A stretch of 58,876 nucleotides of DNA from Chitinivibrionales bacterium (GTDB lineage: Bacteria; Fibrobacterota; Chitinivibrionia; Chitinivibrionales; WJKA01). The DNA is taken from positions 1 to 58,876 of the forward strand of contig WJLZ01000140.1 of assembly GCA_014728215.1 (NCBI GenBank). Reading direction: 5' to 3'. Numbering within the stretch: position 1 is the first letter of the stretch; every line of letters begins with the position of its first letter. Below are positions 9,701-20,300 of this stretch, piece by piece. Made by a program: the position numbers and the translations under genes. A model generated the notes under the pieces. It saw only the letters and a list, made by a program, of their open reading frames with translations. It had not been told where the DNA came from and searched no databases.

Positions 9701-11289
9701 TCGTGCTCTACTATGCTCCTGCCCACGAAGATTCACGTAATCAATTGACTGTGCGGCTTGGCGGCCTGACCGTATCCACCCGGCAGTTCAGAGTATTTCC
9801 CGGTGAGCTTGCAGCCATAAAAATTGTCGATAAAACGAGCGAAACTGAAATCACCGACACCCTTGTTTTGGAACCGGGAGAATTTGTGGTTGCAGAAATT
9901 GAAGGATACGATATCTATGGGAATTACCGGGGCTGTGAAACAAGTGACTGGGATATCAGCGGCACGATTCATCCGGTCGGAACCGATTCGGTCTGCAGGA
10001 TCTACTACGAAGCGCCATTCACCAATGTTTACGATAAAGCCGGCAACATTATCGGAACTCCCCTGGCAAACAGCTCGTTGGCCGATTCTTTTTATGTGAA
10101 GCTGATCGCTCCCAAAGGGTCCTTTACCGCTGCAATCACGCAGGATATGGATGCCAACGGGTATCTTGATGGCATGCTTTTGGTGTTTTCGAGAAGAATA
10201 TCCGTTCCCGACACCGGCGGCATGAATATCGAAATCGGGAATTACGCCTTTGACATTACCGGTATCAGCCCGGTCTCCGGGAGTGAGCGTGACAGCCTCT
10301 TTTATGTTTCATTCAAAGAGGAGACAACATCGACGCCCCAGACCGCCTGGCTTCCGGAGGTACGGATCACCGGCCATGAGATGGTACTCGATACGCTGAT
10401 TGAGTCAACTGACGGCGCTGCTCCGGTGATCTGGGAAGTGGAAAAAACAATGTCCGATTACAATGACCGTCACAAGGATGAAATAACGATTACATTCAGC
10501 GAAAACCTAAAACGATCGCTGGGATCGCGGCAGACACACGAGCCGCAGCTCATGTTCTATGTCTGGTTCGTAACCGGGAGTGATACGATTCCGGTCGATA
10601 CGCTGCTTGAAGGGATCGATTTTTTTCATACATCAAAAAGAAAGGACCAGGCGATTTTTTTAATGACAAACGGCCGGGATCTTTCGTTCAATCATTTAAT
10701 GAATATCCGGGTGGGCGCCGAAAAAAAAGATATTATCGATGAATCGGAAAATATTCAGAAAGTGTATAAAAACAGGCTGGTTCCCATTGATATAACCGGT
10801 ATCGAATTGAGGATATCGGCTGGACCAAATCCATTTCCTCCCGCTGCAAATTCAGTGGGCATAAACGACGATCTTTTAGCGTACAGCCCTATGGTAGCTG
10901 CCAAGATGGCCCATGAAAACGGCGGTATAGCGATAATCCTCTCGGTTCCCCTTCCTTCCAACAGCGAGAATATCCGGAGAATGGATATTCGGGGGAATTT
11001 CAAAGTGTACGATGTCGCCGGCAACCTGGTATATGCCCAAAAAAGCTTGAGTAATTGTGTTCTGGATGATTGGCGATCACACTGGGCAGGCGATAAGAAA
11101 CTGGGATTTTACTGGAGCGGAGTCAATGACCGGGGCATGAAAAACGCCCCGGGTGTCTACCGGGCTATCGTGGTGATTACTATCGATTATATCGATGTCT
11201 ATGGTGATGAAAAATCAGATCAGATCGTTGAAGAGTTGAGCCTTGGAGTTGTACGGGGATTTGAATCGGCAAAAAAGGCAGGTTTTTAA
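6787..11289 (+). CDS. Giant secreted vWA-domain surface protein
   Basis: About 1,500 residues from the ATG at 6787; an in-frame ATG at 6664 would put 41 residues before the signal peptide (MTFLARVFLLPILPLLLF, cleavage near IPA), so the later start is preferred although its Shine-Dalgarno is weak. A von Willebrand A domain begins near residue 78, with the MIDAS motif DLSGS at 86-90, a later GGTNYRLPLD (metal-binding Thr) and FFSDGR. It is followed by several hundred residues of beta-sandwich-like repeats and a segment with ITQDMDANGYLDG resembling the module in the beta-helix and largest GH9 proteins. The tail has a GPNPFPP strand, VYDVAGNLVY and a GVYRAIVVI strand, FlgD-Ig-like. Probable surface adhesion or metal-dependent protein-binding role; ligand unknown. 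Confidence 0.8.
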   Translation: MTFLARVFLLPILPLLLFVSTIPAQDSICTYQWDNCTHDICLDSTMMNGAVIQAPGDVTRISRTGLRLCLEDIRIQAATDLIVIMDLSGSMEPQVADINGNIGYHISGSQTPLRDTTIAYQFGTISIPVVGQLYGGWRAGDPFGRRAIALQAGIDEFAASEHAAQSTIGYLGFCGQLYIAGEGPLFGATQYLAPVPLDAQGKALFDVRVDDLERIIDARNDVCGGTNYRLPLDTALAWFSNQTLTPNESKAIIFFSDGRAKDGPATAGQIAFLNGNNPTGDTIPVYGIFLGVGGSEGADLRALSTDARYYEIPYNAPDSLRSVVMQIIGELEADFSGGSVTARNNTNSIAVNSSEVTESSTQTGIFDVAFDNIIALEPGINGMEVTATFTSSQGIDTTIHFSFALDVSGASSACSVFVCTPMSRLAFVEPADSLTNQDGWYRIRFTTWSSDLTEVTIYARTGNGDIEEITLSNPRFQGNAAIFEGTYPFVSGAKRAEHQNGTSEANFDDTLWVGWEHPHDHRDTAGASMPVRVIPDDIQLYNFAGAMPPSVNYADHPAMVVCTAGVKFPLVGKLFAGSTWVEKFENPAFDHRFTWEYLNTVSGLAGDTALGVLNRTIGYVVSFYPKQARKTVDMIVCFDKDQYGELSDTVRLLIVPGTPDHLVIEASSDSTVTDLYDNNPVDTIIIDASHVSDTAYAVVRDIESNYIGPAVGASWDAFDTNVVKATPGNASSGEGVITKNTGETDETFVYATSGNQSDSVVVITASYFVTELRIKIGSGGQFIDVDSLYMRTGSGDTTLIVEGRRSDTRNWVMVTGEWRFDPTTGQIPLANQPSGRYSTWQFEPIDTGSGYIKVSYGNAASDSIAFRFDPGYPSRAEFRIISHQPSDSIKAGDTVSAVIRISNDLGLVPGAFCYPGPGGDSVVYREELGQGSTSRPEPIFIVDSSMGVLNTGNNTGNKVAQCFENGIDTTKFVLYYAPAHEDSRNQLTVRLGGLTVSTRQFRVFPGELAAIKIVDKTSETEITDTLVLEPGEFVVAEIEGYDIYGNYRGCETSDWDISGTIHPVGTDSVCRIYYEAPFTNVYDKAGNIIGTPLANSSLADSFYVKLIAPKGSFTAAITQDMDANGYLDGMLLVFSRRISVPDTGGMNIEIGNYAFDITGISPVSGSERDSLFYVSFKEETTSTPQTAWLPEVRITGHEMVLDTLIESTDGAAPVIWEVEKTMSDYNDRHKDEITITFSENLKRSLGSRQTHEPQLMFYVWFVTGSDTIPVDTLLEGIDFFHTSKRKDQAIFLMTNGRDLSFNHLMNIRVGAEKKDIIDESENIQKVYKNRLVPIDITGIELRISAGPNPFPPAANSVGINDDLLAYSPMVAAKMAHENGGIAIILSVPLPSNSENIRRMDIRGNFKVYDVAGNLVYAQKSLSNCVLDDWRSHWAGDKKLGFYWSGVNDRGMKNAPGVYRAIVVITIDYIDVYGDEKSDQIVEELSLGVVRGFESAKKAGF

Positions 11290-11437
11290 CAAATATTTAT
11301 GCGGTGAGAAGAGGGTGATTCATGAAAATTTATCCGGGTTACCGCGCTTATGGCGAAGAAATTATTTTATTGCCAAGTGTTATATAGTATGTTATTAAAG
11401 AAGGCGAAAACAGTTAAAAAGAGGAACGGACGCTGCT
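11290..11437 (+). other. Short intergenic region with a doubtful 21-codon ORF
   Basis: The gap between two giant genes of the same strand. A GAGGGTG site at about 11311-11317 precedes an ATG at 11322 that opens a 21-codon frame ending at 11387, with Ile/Leu-rich residues near its end. It may be a leader peptide or chance. No terminator hairpin is seen, so read-through from the vWA gene into the next gene is possible. Confidence 0.25.
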
Positions 11438-14400
11438 ATGAAATCCTTTCATCCGCTCGTTGAGCGAAAAGCAGAATGCGTTAAAAAAAGCGTTTTATTC
11501 TCAATTGACCGCCTAAGGACTTCTGTCGGACTTGTTGCGATTATAAGCCTCAGTCTTTTTGGCGCCGACTATCCCGATTCGGGATGGAGTGCCCAGGCTA
11601 AAATCTATCTCAACACAAGTTCATCAGGCGCCAATGTCGCAAATCCTGTTTATAATTTTCCGGTACTGATTCGTCTGGATTCATCAAATTTTAATTTCAG
11701 CGCCGCAAAATCACAGGGAGAAGATATCCGCTTTACCAAAAGCGACAGCACAAAGCCGCTTTATTATGAAATCGAAGAGTGGGATCAAACGGGCAAACGG
11801 GCGGTGCTATGGGTAAAAGTCGATACGATTCGCGGGGGTAATTCTTCGCAGTACATTCGCATGTACTGGGGTAACCCGAATGCATCGAGCGAATCGAATG
11901 GGGCATCGGTATTCGATTCATCAAACGGGTTTGCCGGAGTCTGGCATTTGAATGAAAGCGGCGCTCTCACAAAAAATGATGCCACCGGCAACGGTAACAA
12001 CGGCAAACCGGAGAACTACAACGGCAATGAGTCGATCCGTGGGGTGATCAACGGGGCCGACTCTCTGGGGAACGGTGAGTATATATCGATAGAGCAATCG
12101 TCATCACTTGCCCTTAGCGGTCAGCTTACCATTTCGGCATGGGTAAAAAGATCGGCAGTTCCCGGTGTTATTTTCGCCAAGGGGCTCGACTACAAGCTTT
12201 ATCATACCAGTAATCCGACCAGCGACGCTCTTGTCACCTTGTTTATCAATACCTCATCTGGAGAAAAATACCTTAATCTTACCTCACCGATTGACACCAC
12301 CGGTGGATGGTCGTATGTTACCGCTACTGTGGGACCTTCCGAAAGAACAATCTATTATAATGGCGCTTCCGCTAACGACATTGACGGCTCCGTAACAATT
12401 CCCACCACTTCGACAAACGCCTTTATCGGCGCCTGGAATTATAATGGAATGAATGAATTTCTTGAAGGGCCGGTTGATGAAGTCAGGGTATCTTCGGTGG
12501 CGCGCTCTGACGACTGGATCATGCTCTGCTACAAAAATCAGCACCCCGGCAACCAGAGTCTGGTGATAATGGAACAGGACATGGCAGCGCCTCAGGTAAC
12601 CACTCATCCCCAGTCGCAAAATGTCGATGCGGGTACATCGGTAACATTCACGGTGACGGCAACCGGTTTTCCGGCACCGCAGTATCAGTGGTTCAAGGGG
12701 ACAAGTTCTCTCAGCGGAGCTACCGGATCTACCTACCGCATAACTAATGTCCAGACCTCTGATGCCGGCGACTATAAAGTTGCTGTCTGGAATTCTCAGG
12801 GATCAGATACCTCGAACACTGCGACCCTACAGGTTACCAGTGCGGTTCCTTCAATTACGTCAAATCCCCAGGATTATACTGTTCTCGAAGGCGGCAATGC
12901 CGAATTTTCCCTCGCGGTCACCGGCTCGAGCCCCATGAACTATAAATGGTATCAGGAAGGCGGCGGGCTTGCGGGAGAACAGACTGCTCTCACGCTGAGC
13001 AATGTTCAGCAGTCGATGAGCGGCAACCGCTATTATTGCATAGTGAGTAACAGTGCCGGAAGCGACACCAGCGGCACGGCCGGCCTCACGGTCGTGCGAC
13101 CGGTACATGCATCGTTTGAAACCCAATACCAGCCATCAAAAAACGGCCTGACCGTGGTATTCACCGACAAGTCAACCGGGTCGATCAATTCGTGGGTGTG
13201 GCGATTCGGCGACGGTTCCGTGCAGCGAAGCTATTCATCGAAACGCGATACTATTCAGTATCTCTACACCTCCAAAGGCACCTATACCTGCACGCTTATC
13301 GTTGATGGCGGCAGTATAGCAGGAAACGACCGCTATACCTATGAGATCGAATATGCGGAAAGCGACAACCCGGTGACCATTACCGCCCGGAGCACCGGGG
13401 CATCGAAAGCGGAAATCGCTTTCAGCAATCTTTCCGATATCCCGACACAGAACAATCCAATATCCCAGGATCCGTGGGCAACACAGATCGGCGTGTGGTA
13501 TAACGCATCCGAAACTCCCTTCGTGCCCTCACCGAATCCACAATGGACTTTTTCCATAGACGATATGCTTGGAAACCTGAACAACGGCATATATTATGCA
13601 ACAGTCAACATTCCCCGGGACAGCCTGTCGGCCGATTCGGCATATTTCTGGACTTCGCCGCTCTGGGACAAGGGAATCAGCCCCTTTTCATCGTTGAATG
13701 CAGCGAAAACCCGCATGTTGCCGAATAACCGGCTGACCCTCAGCGCGGAGTATCTTGGTAATGAAGGAACGATCGATAATGTACAGTTGAATAACAACGC
13801 TCTGGATTCTGCGGTTATTTATATCAAAAACCTGACCGTTATCGATACTCCGGGTGTTGCCGAAATTGTCGTGTGGTACGGTCTGTCACAGGACGATACC
13901 ATTCAAACCCGGCGATTTTCTGTCGATGAGGTGCTTGGCGGCAGACAGGGGAGCCGGTATGAATGGCGGTTTGCCAACCCTGTTTTTCAGGGAGATACGC
14001 AGACCGTGTATGTTCATCAGGTGCTGGTCGGGAACAATGGAAATACCGACGAAACCGTTGCACAGACCAGCTTTATTGCAGGGTGGCCCAAGCCGCCCAC
14101 TGCAACAGCGCTATATGTCGATACGGTCAAGTCAACCAGTATCGGTGTCCGGTGGGATGCGGTGAATGCCGACAGTATTCGCATTCTGTATGTTGCCGAA
14201 CCGGGAGAAATCGAGTTGGGGAAGATTTCCGATCAGGATATCTTGTCGGTCGAGGTTGTCTCGCCGCCGTCGTCCTCGGATACACGCTTGCGAATCGGTG
14301 GCCTGGATGGAGAAACAAAGTACACTATCGCCCTGCAGTACCTGCAATCTCATCAGTGGACGGAAATAACCTCGGATACACGACGGACCGCAACAACCGA

Positions 14401-16903
14401 TGCCGTCGATCCGTCAGAGACTGTCCAAAATAGCGCGGTTATCGATTCCGCCGGCTATGATCCTTTGTCAAATGGTATGGCTGTCGCCTGGAGAGTACAG
14501 ATGATTTCCGGTACAGAACTTGATCTGGCGGTAACATTCAGCACCGATTCTTTAGAAGCGGTTGCAACCAATCCCGACAATACTGCCAACAAGGTTGTCT
14601 CCACAATCGGTGAGGATTCCGGGGAGAAACAGGGGGTATTTACCATTGCGGTTGGTGGAAAACTGGAATTCGAGAAGAAATATTACTTTGCGCTCTGGCT
14701 GCGCAACACCAATGGCCCCTGGGCCGGGCCCGGCAACAACGGGGTCGATAACGCACTTACACCGTCGTTCACCTGGGAACTCGTGCGGTATTTCGCCCAG
14801 GATACAATCAAGACATTTAATGGTAAGGCCGTGATGTTCAAAGATGACAGTTATACCATGTCGAATATTTTTACCGATACCGCTTATTCATATACTCCGG
14901 AGAATGTTTCCGACAATTTTATTCCGGTAAGTATCGGCTTTTCTCTGGGCGCCGACGCCTTTCAGCCCTTCAATGTGGGAATCTATTACGATTCGATTCC
15001 AAAAGGATACAGTGCTTCCGATCTGGGATTGTTCAGGGATAGCGTGGGGGTAATTATCGCCGATTACAATTTCACGGTCGACAGCGCTCATCAGATGGTG
15101 TACACAAAAACAAAAAAATTCGTGACATCCGATAAAAGGCGCATGTCCTTTATCGTGATGGCGGACAGCAAAAAGCCGGAGATCTCTTTTGAGAACGATA
15201 TCGATGATGCGATTGACCCGGATGAAGAGCTGGTTGATGAAGTAACTATTGATGACAATATCGCCAATGTCAGGTGGCGAATGTCCTATGCGCGGAATGA
15301 TGATCCTTTTTCCGGGAGTACTACCGATACCGGCTTTTGTGACGGTACTGCTGAAGAGAAAATCCGTCTGGTGATCCCTTCAAAAGCCATTACTCCCGAA
15401 ACCGGCGTCAGGGCCCTTCTGATTATCGAGGACGGTGTTCATCGGGATTCAATCAACATATCGCGCCGGGCATTGCGGGAGAACTCCGATGTCGCTACCA
15501 CCGAAGACATGCAATGGATTCCGGTTGCCGCGACTGCCACGCTAGATGATCCTTCTCCAGAAGCAGCGCTCAGAGATTTTGCCGAAAAGGACAAGGAGTG
15601 GAGGTATAATCCCGGCAAATTCCGTCTGTTCAGATGGGTCGAGCATGAAGGGAATGAAAACAGCGGCAATAAATGGGTGGAATATTCCGATGATAATGAC
15701 GCACTGTTTGAATTTACTCCCGGCAAGGTCGTGTGGCTCAAGGCGCGGGAAGCCATGCCGTTCGGACTCGGCAAAGGAAAAAGCGTTTCCCTGAAAGAGG
15801 CGTACGGGATCGAGCTTGCTCCACAACAGTGGACCGATTTTGCTCTTCCCTTCCTTTTCAATATTACGATCGGTGATATTCTCGAAGCGACCGGTGATGA
15901 CGCCGAATCGCTGGAATTCTATTCCTGGGTTCAAAATGAGATTCGTGAGGATTTTAATAATACCTCCCGGAATGTTTACATTTCGGAGGCGCTGTATATC
16001 GAAGATATTACGGGGCTTAATGATGCTGCTGAAGAATTGAAACCGCCACCGCTGACCGGTTATACCGTTTACAACAGAAGCTCTGATACGGTTACCTTGC
16101 GTATCCCGCCGGTTCCCTCTACGGTGTCTTCCTATAAAGATGGGGTGGCTAAATTGGGAAGAAAGCAGGGGTGGAATATCAAAATTGAGGGGGTGACCCA
16201 AAACGGCATGCCGGTGAGCCCGATTTACTGTGGCTACACCCCTGAAGAGGGACCGGCGACCTGGTATTCTCTTCCCCGGTCCTTTTCCGGTGTTTCACTG
16301 GGTGTTTATGACAGTGTTCGTAGCCGTGTGCGGGGGCATACGATGAAACATCAGGCCGACCGGGGTGTTTTTTCCTACATGCTCGCTCTGAAGAACGATT
16401 CGGAGCATGATGAAGCAGTAACCTGCTCATTCAATCCGGGCAAAACACTTCCGAATGGCTATCGGATAAAAATAATGGATCCATCCTCACAATCATGGAT
16501 ACCGGGTTCCGAAGAGCCGGTGGTCGAAGTTCCATCACAGAGTACCGAGTTCAGGATTCTGGCTGTTGGCGCCGAAGATGCTTTGAATGATTTTGCCCGA
16601 ATGAGCGTTACGCCGAAACTCGGTTTGGCGGGATGCTATCCAAATCCAGTTAACCGGGTAGCACGAATATATTATACGCTTCCCTGGACCGGGATCCGGA
16701 AAGTTGTTTTTGAGATATTTGACGTGAAAGGGCGCAAAATCTGGAGTTATACCCAGTCCCGCATTAAACCGGGAACCGGTATGATTGAGTGGGAGCCTTC
16801 CGAGACCGCTGCCGGCGGTGTATTTATGCTGACGATGAAAGCATGGAAAAGCACCGGGAAAGAGTGTGTTCAATTCAAAGATAAGCTGATGATTTTGCGA
16901 TAA
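11438..16903 (+). CDS. Giant DUF2341-LamG-Ig-PKD surface protein (paralogue 1)
   Basis: This 1,821-residue protein has a signal segment near residues 28-42 (SVGLVAIISLSLFGA). Order of domains: DUF2341 (about 50-165), a LamG/concanavalin-like jelly roll (about 170-365, with VWHLNESG and WVKRSAVPG), two Ig-like domains (about 385-555, with QYQWFKG and NYKWYQEG), a PKD domain with an intact WRFGDG motif (about 557-640), then about 1,150 residues of beta-rich, fibronectin-like segments shared with the next gene. The tail (GCYPNPVNR, FDVKGRKIW, GGVFMLTMK) is a sorting-type C-terminal domain. A possible upstream site is AGAGGA at about 11420. Likely a long surface stalk or carbohydrate-binding adhesin; no catalytic motif is seen. 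Confidence 0.8.
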   Translation: MKSFHPLVERKAECVKKSVLFSIDRLRTSVGLVAIISLSLFGADYPDSGWSAQAKIYLNTSSSGANVANPVYNFPVLIRLDSSNFNFSAAKSQGEDIRFTKSDSTKPLYYEIEEWDQTGKRAVLWVKVDTIRGGNSSQYIRMYWGNPNASSESNGASVFDSSNGFAGVWHLNESGALTKNDATGNGNNGKPENYNGNESIRGVINGADSLGNGEYISIEQSSSLALSGQLTISAWVKRSAVPGVIFAKGLDYKLYHTSNPTSDALVTLFINTSSGEKYLNLTSPIDTTGGWSYVTATVGPSERTIYYNGASANDIDGSVTIPTTSTNAFIGAWNYNGMNEFLEGPVDEVRVSSVARSDDWIMLCYKNQHPGNQSLVIMEQDMAAPQVTTHPQSQNVDAGTSVTFTVTATGFPAPQYQWFKGTSSLSGATGSTYRITNVQTSDAGDYKVAVWNSQGSDTSNTATLQVTSAVPSITSNPQDYTVLEGGNAEFSLAVTGSSPMNYKWYQEGGGLAGEQTALTLSNVQQSMSGNRYYCIVSNSAGSDTSGTAGLTVVRPVHASFETQYQPSKNGLTVVFTDKSTGSINSWVWRFGDGSVQRSYSSKRDTIQYLYTSKGTYTCTLIVDGGSIAGNDRYTYEIEYAESDNPVTITARSTGASKAEIAFSNLSDIPTQNNPISQDPWATQIGVWYNASETPFVPSPNPQWTFSIDDMLGNLNNGIYYATVNIPRDSLSADSAYFWTSPLWDKGISPFSSLNAAKTRMLPNNRLTLSAEYLGNEGTIDNVQLNNNALDSAVIYIKNLTVIDTPGVAEIVVWYGLSQDDTIQTRRFSVDEVLGGRQGSRYEWRFANPVFQGDTQTVYVHQVLVGNNGNTDETVAQTSFIAGWPKPPTATALYVDTVKSTSIGVRWDAVNADSIRILYVAEPGEIELGKISDQDILSVEVVSPPSSSDTRLRIGGLDGETKYTIALQYLQSHQWTEITSDTRRTATTDAVDPSETVQNSAVIDSAGYDPLSNGMAVAWRVQMISGTELDLAVTFSTDSLEAVATNPDNTANKVVSTIGEDSGEKQGVFTIAVGGKLEFEKKYYFALWLRNTNGPWAGPGNNGVDNALTPSFTWELVRYFAQDTIKTFNGKAVMFKDDSYTMSNIFTDTAYSYTPENVSDNFIPVSIGFSLGADAFQPFNVGIYYDSIPKGYSASDLGLFRDSVGVIIADYNFTVDSAHQMVYTKTKKFVTSDKRRMSFIVMADSKKPEISFENDIDDAIDPDEELVDEVTIDDNIANVRWRMSYARNDDPFSGSTTDTGFCDGTAEEKIRLVIPSKAITPETGVRALLIIEDGVHRDSINISRRALRENSDVATTEDMQWIPVAATATLDDPSPEAALRDFAEKDKEWRYNPGKFRLFRWVEHEGNENSGNKWVEYSDDNDALFEFTPGKVVWLKAREAMPFGLGKGKSVSLKEAYGIELAPQQWTDFALPFLFNITIGDILEATGDDAESLEFYSWVQNEIREDFNNTSRNVYISEALYIEDITGLNDAAEELKPPPLTGYTVYNRSSDTVTLRIPPVPSTVSSYKDGVAKLGRKQGWNIKIEGVTQNGMPVSPIYCGYTPEEGPATWYSLPRSFSGVSLGVYDSVRSRVRGHTMKHQADRGVFSYMLALKNDSEHDEAVTCSFNPGKTLPNGYRIKIMDPSSQSWIPGSEEPVVEVPSQSTEFRILAVGAEDALNDFARMSVTPKLGLAGCYPNPVNRVARIYYTLPWTGIRKVVFEIFDVKGRKIWSYTQSRIKPGTGMIEWEPSETAAGGVFMLTMKAWKSTGKECVQFKDKLMILR

Positions 16904-17372
16904 GCTGTTCCAGGGCTTTTACCCATAGGCTCTAATCCCTTCTGTACCGCTTTCGATACTGCAGCAAATTTAATGCTCCGGCATTATTTATGTGCCCGAA
17001 TCTGGCATTTTCAATTCCCATATTATAATTTATTACCGAAACCTGTGGACCTTATTCCGGGTGTAATTTTCGCCAAAAATGATCAAATTTGCCGATCTTT
17101 CATGCTGGTGCATGACATTGTGTCCGCAGGTAACAGATCCATGGTTTGAAATATGGTGCGATAGAGTCGTGCTGGAGCAACTCCGAAAGCACATTCTTTT
17201 CTTCCTGTTGTGAGCATACTTCGAGGATGTTCCACATTTTTACATCACCACAAAACGCTTTCGAATCGGCCTTTTTTCGAATAAATGCATTGGATATACC
17301 AGCAGGGAATCTTTTTATAGTTTTGAAACATACGTACTGTTTTTGCACACTATATCATACAAGGATAATCTT
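16904..17372. other. Intergenic region between the two paralogous giant genes
   Basis: About 470 bases. A TATTATAAT-type stretch near 17018-17030 is promoter-like but no matching -35 box is clear. On the minus strand a GTG-started frame of 82 codons (17348 to 17100) has a protein-like composition but no Shine-Dalgarno and no recognised family, so it is not called as a gene. No terminator hairpin was found for the upstream gene. The downstream ATG at 17373 is preceded by AAGGAT at 17361. Confidence 0.35.
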
Positions 17373-20300
17373 ATGACAACTCGTATGCTTCCGTTTTTTC
17401 AGAACAGCATGCGGCGAAAAGGGGTTTGGAACAGTTTTTTTGCGTGTATAGTATTCACGTTTTCATTGAGTGGCGCATGGGGCGCAACCTATGACGTTGG
17501 AGACGGCAAAGCCTTTGCAACGATTGCCGAGGCAATCACACAATGCAAAAACGATCATGGCGGCAATCTTTCGGGACAGGGGGAGCAACATATCCTTCTT
17601 TATCCCAACGATGGATCCGACGCGCCGTGGACCTATGATGAAAATATCGATTTGTCGGGGTTTTCCAATACCTCGGCCTCCGATTACATCCGGATCAGTG
17701 TCGCCGACGGGTACCGTCACAACGGCGTTGCCGGGTCGGGAGTAGTCCTCCATGGATATATATTTTTTAACGAATTAAATCCAGCCTATACGAAAATCGA
17801 ATGGCTTGAGATAACCGGCCCCGACGCTACCGGCAGTGATAACGACGCAGCTAAAATCGATGTTTCTGCAAACTGGACTATCGACCATTGTATTATTCAC
17901 GATGACGGCTCTTCGGATGTCCAGGGTGTGTTCATCGGGAGTGGGAGCGATAGTGTAACGGTAAAAAACTCGATTATTTATAATATGTCGGGTTGCGGCA
18001 TACAGACCGCTGGTGCAGAGGGACTGGAATTTTTAAATAATACCATTTATAATTGCATTTCCTATGGTGTCCGGATCACCAACAACTCAATTGCGCTTGT
18101 CCGGAATGTTATCGCTGTTGATAATGGTGGTGGGGAAGATCCTGATTTTTACGCCAATTCTTCAACATGGGAGTCCCAATGCAGTCACAATCTCAGTTCC
18201 GATGAGAGCGCGCCGGGCGACGACGCTACTGCTGTGTATGATGCGATTGCATCCGATCTCTTCCTGTCGACGGAATTGGGAAGCGAAGACCTGCATATTC
18301 AGGTCGGGTCTCCGGCACAAAATGCAGGGACGACCCTTTCCGGAGGGGGAACTGATATTGACGGTCAATCCAGGTCCGGGACCTGGGATATCGGGGCCGA
18401 TGAAATACCCGAATCGAATCAGCCCCCAGGTAACCTCAGTATAACCCCGAGCGATCCTCAGACAATAGCCCAGGGCGGGTCGGTTACCTTTACCGTGTCG
18501 GCCGACGGCGCCACTCCCTTTACGTATGAATGGACGAAGGGCGGGGAGGTTGTCGGGAATTCTGCTTCACTTCAAATAACCGACGCCGCTACCATCGATG
18601 AGGGTACCTACACTGTTACGGTCAGCAATAGTTGGGGCTCGGACCAGGCAACAACTTCCCAATTGACCGTAATCGACACGGTTGTTATTACCGTTCAACC
18701 ATCGCCGTCGGATACGGGGATTCCTGTCGGCGGATCGGTTACCTATTCGGTGACTGCTACCGGTGAAGGCGCCATCCAGTATGACTGGCGCAAAGACGGC
18801 GTTTCGACCGGTGAAACCAATTCGAATATTACCATTTCCAATGCGCAGGCCAGTGATGCGGGCGGTTACACCTGCCGGGCTTATAATAGCGTGAGCGAGC
18901 AAATATCCCAGACCGCCACACTCGCAGTGGCTGCTGATGCTCCGTCGAATGTAACAATTACCCCGGGTAATTCAACGATCGAAGTGGGGGAGAGTATCAC
19001 ATTTACAGCGTCTGCCGACGGCGCCACCCCGTTTACGTATCAATGGTATTTAAACGGCAATGCAATCGAAACAAACGGAACATCATCGAGCTACACCGTT
19101 CAGAACGCTACAACCGGCAATTCGGGAACCTACACCGTGACGGTCGGTAACTCGGCGGGGAGTGAGACATCCACGGGCGTCATCCTCAATGTCCTCAGTG
19201 CGCCGGACAATGTGGTGCTCAATCCCGGCAACAGCACCATTGCCGAAGGCGACTCTTTTCAGTTTACTACCAGCGTAACCGGCGGCACGCCCCCCTTTAC
19301 CTATACCTGGTATCGTGACGGCAATATGCTTTCGGGTGAGACCGCGCAGTCTCTCACCCTCGATGCCGCCTCCGTGAATGATAATGGCGTCTATCAGGTA
19401 CGGGGCGGCCCCGCTGGAATCAGCAGCGAGACAGCATCAAATACGGTCACCCTTACCGTGGTAGACACTATCGAGATAACTCAGCAGCCGCAATCGGCAA
19501 GCCGACTCGTTGGAGAATCACATACCCTCTCCGTCGTTGCATCGGGGGGCGGAACACTTGCCTATCAATGGTATAAAAACGGCAATGAACTGAGCGGTGA
19601 AACAGGATCGGACCTCTCTCTTTCCAGCCTGCAGCTTACCGATGCCGGCAATTACCACGTTCGGATAACCAACAGTGTCGATACGGCCCTGTCAAATACC
19701 GCAACAATCTCGGTTGGCACAATGGTCAATCCGCCGTCGATTACACAACATCCGCAACCGGCCACACGGGGAGTAGGATCAAGCGTGTCGCTCTATGCTC
19801 AGGTAAGCGGAACATCGGAACCCTTTACATTTCAATGGTTCAAAGGCAGTACGGCGATAACCACGGCCTCCAATCCCACCGCCGATGACTCGGTGTATGT
19901 GGATAACAATCTCACCAAATCCGATTCGGCCTCCTATTCGGTGCGGGTAGCCAACAGTGAAGGAATGGTTACTTCACAGGGTGCGCTCATTACCGTGCTC
20001 GATACGGTGCGGATTAGTTCTATTTCTCCCTCAAACGCAACAAGGGAGGTAACTGAGTCGGTTTCTTTTTCCGTCACTGCTTACGGTGACTCCTTGAGCT
20101 ACCAGTGGAGAAAAGACGGGACGCCCCTTTCCGGGGAAAACAGCGAAACGCTTCAACTGTCAAATCTTTCGGATACCGGTACGTTCACCTATACCTGCCG
20201 GGTGTACAATTCGGTAAGTGAAAAAATATCGGATGCGGCGCTATTAACCGTCAGTTCGTACATTGAACCTCCGCAGATTACCTCGCAACCGCAGAGTGAT

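Noticed and set aside
17100-17348. Minus-strand 82-codon frame between the two giant paralogues.
   Set aside because: Composition is protein-like, but it uses GTG without a ribosome site, overlaps the promoter/leader of the downstream gene, and no family is recognised.
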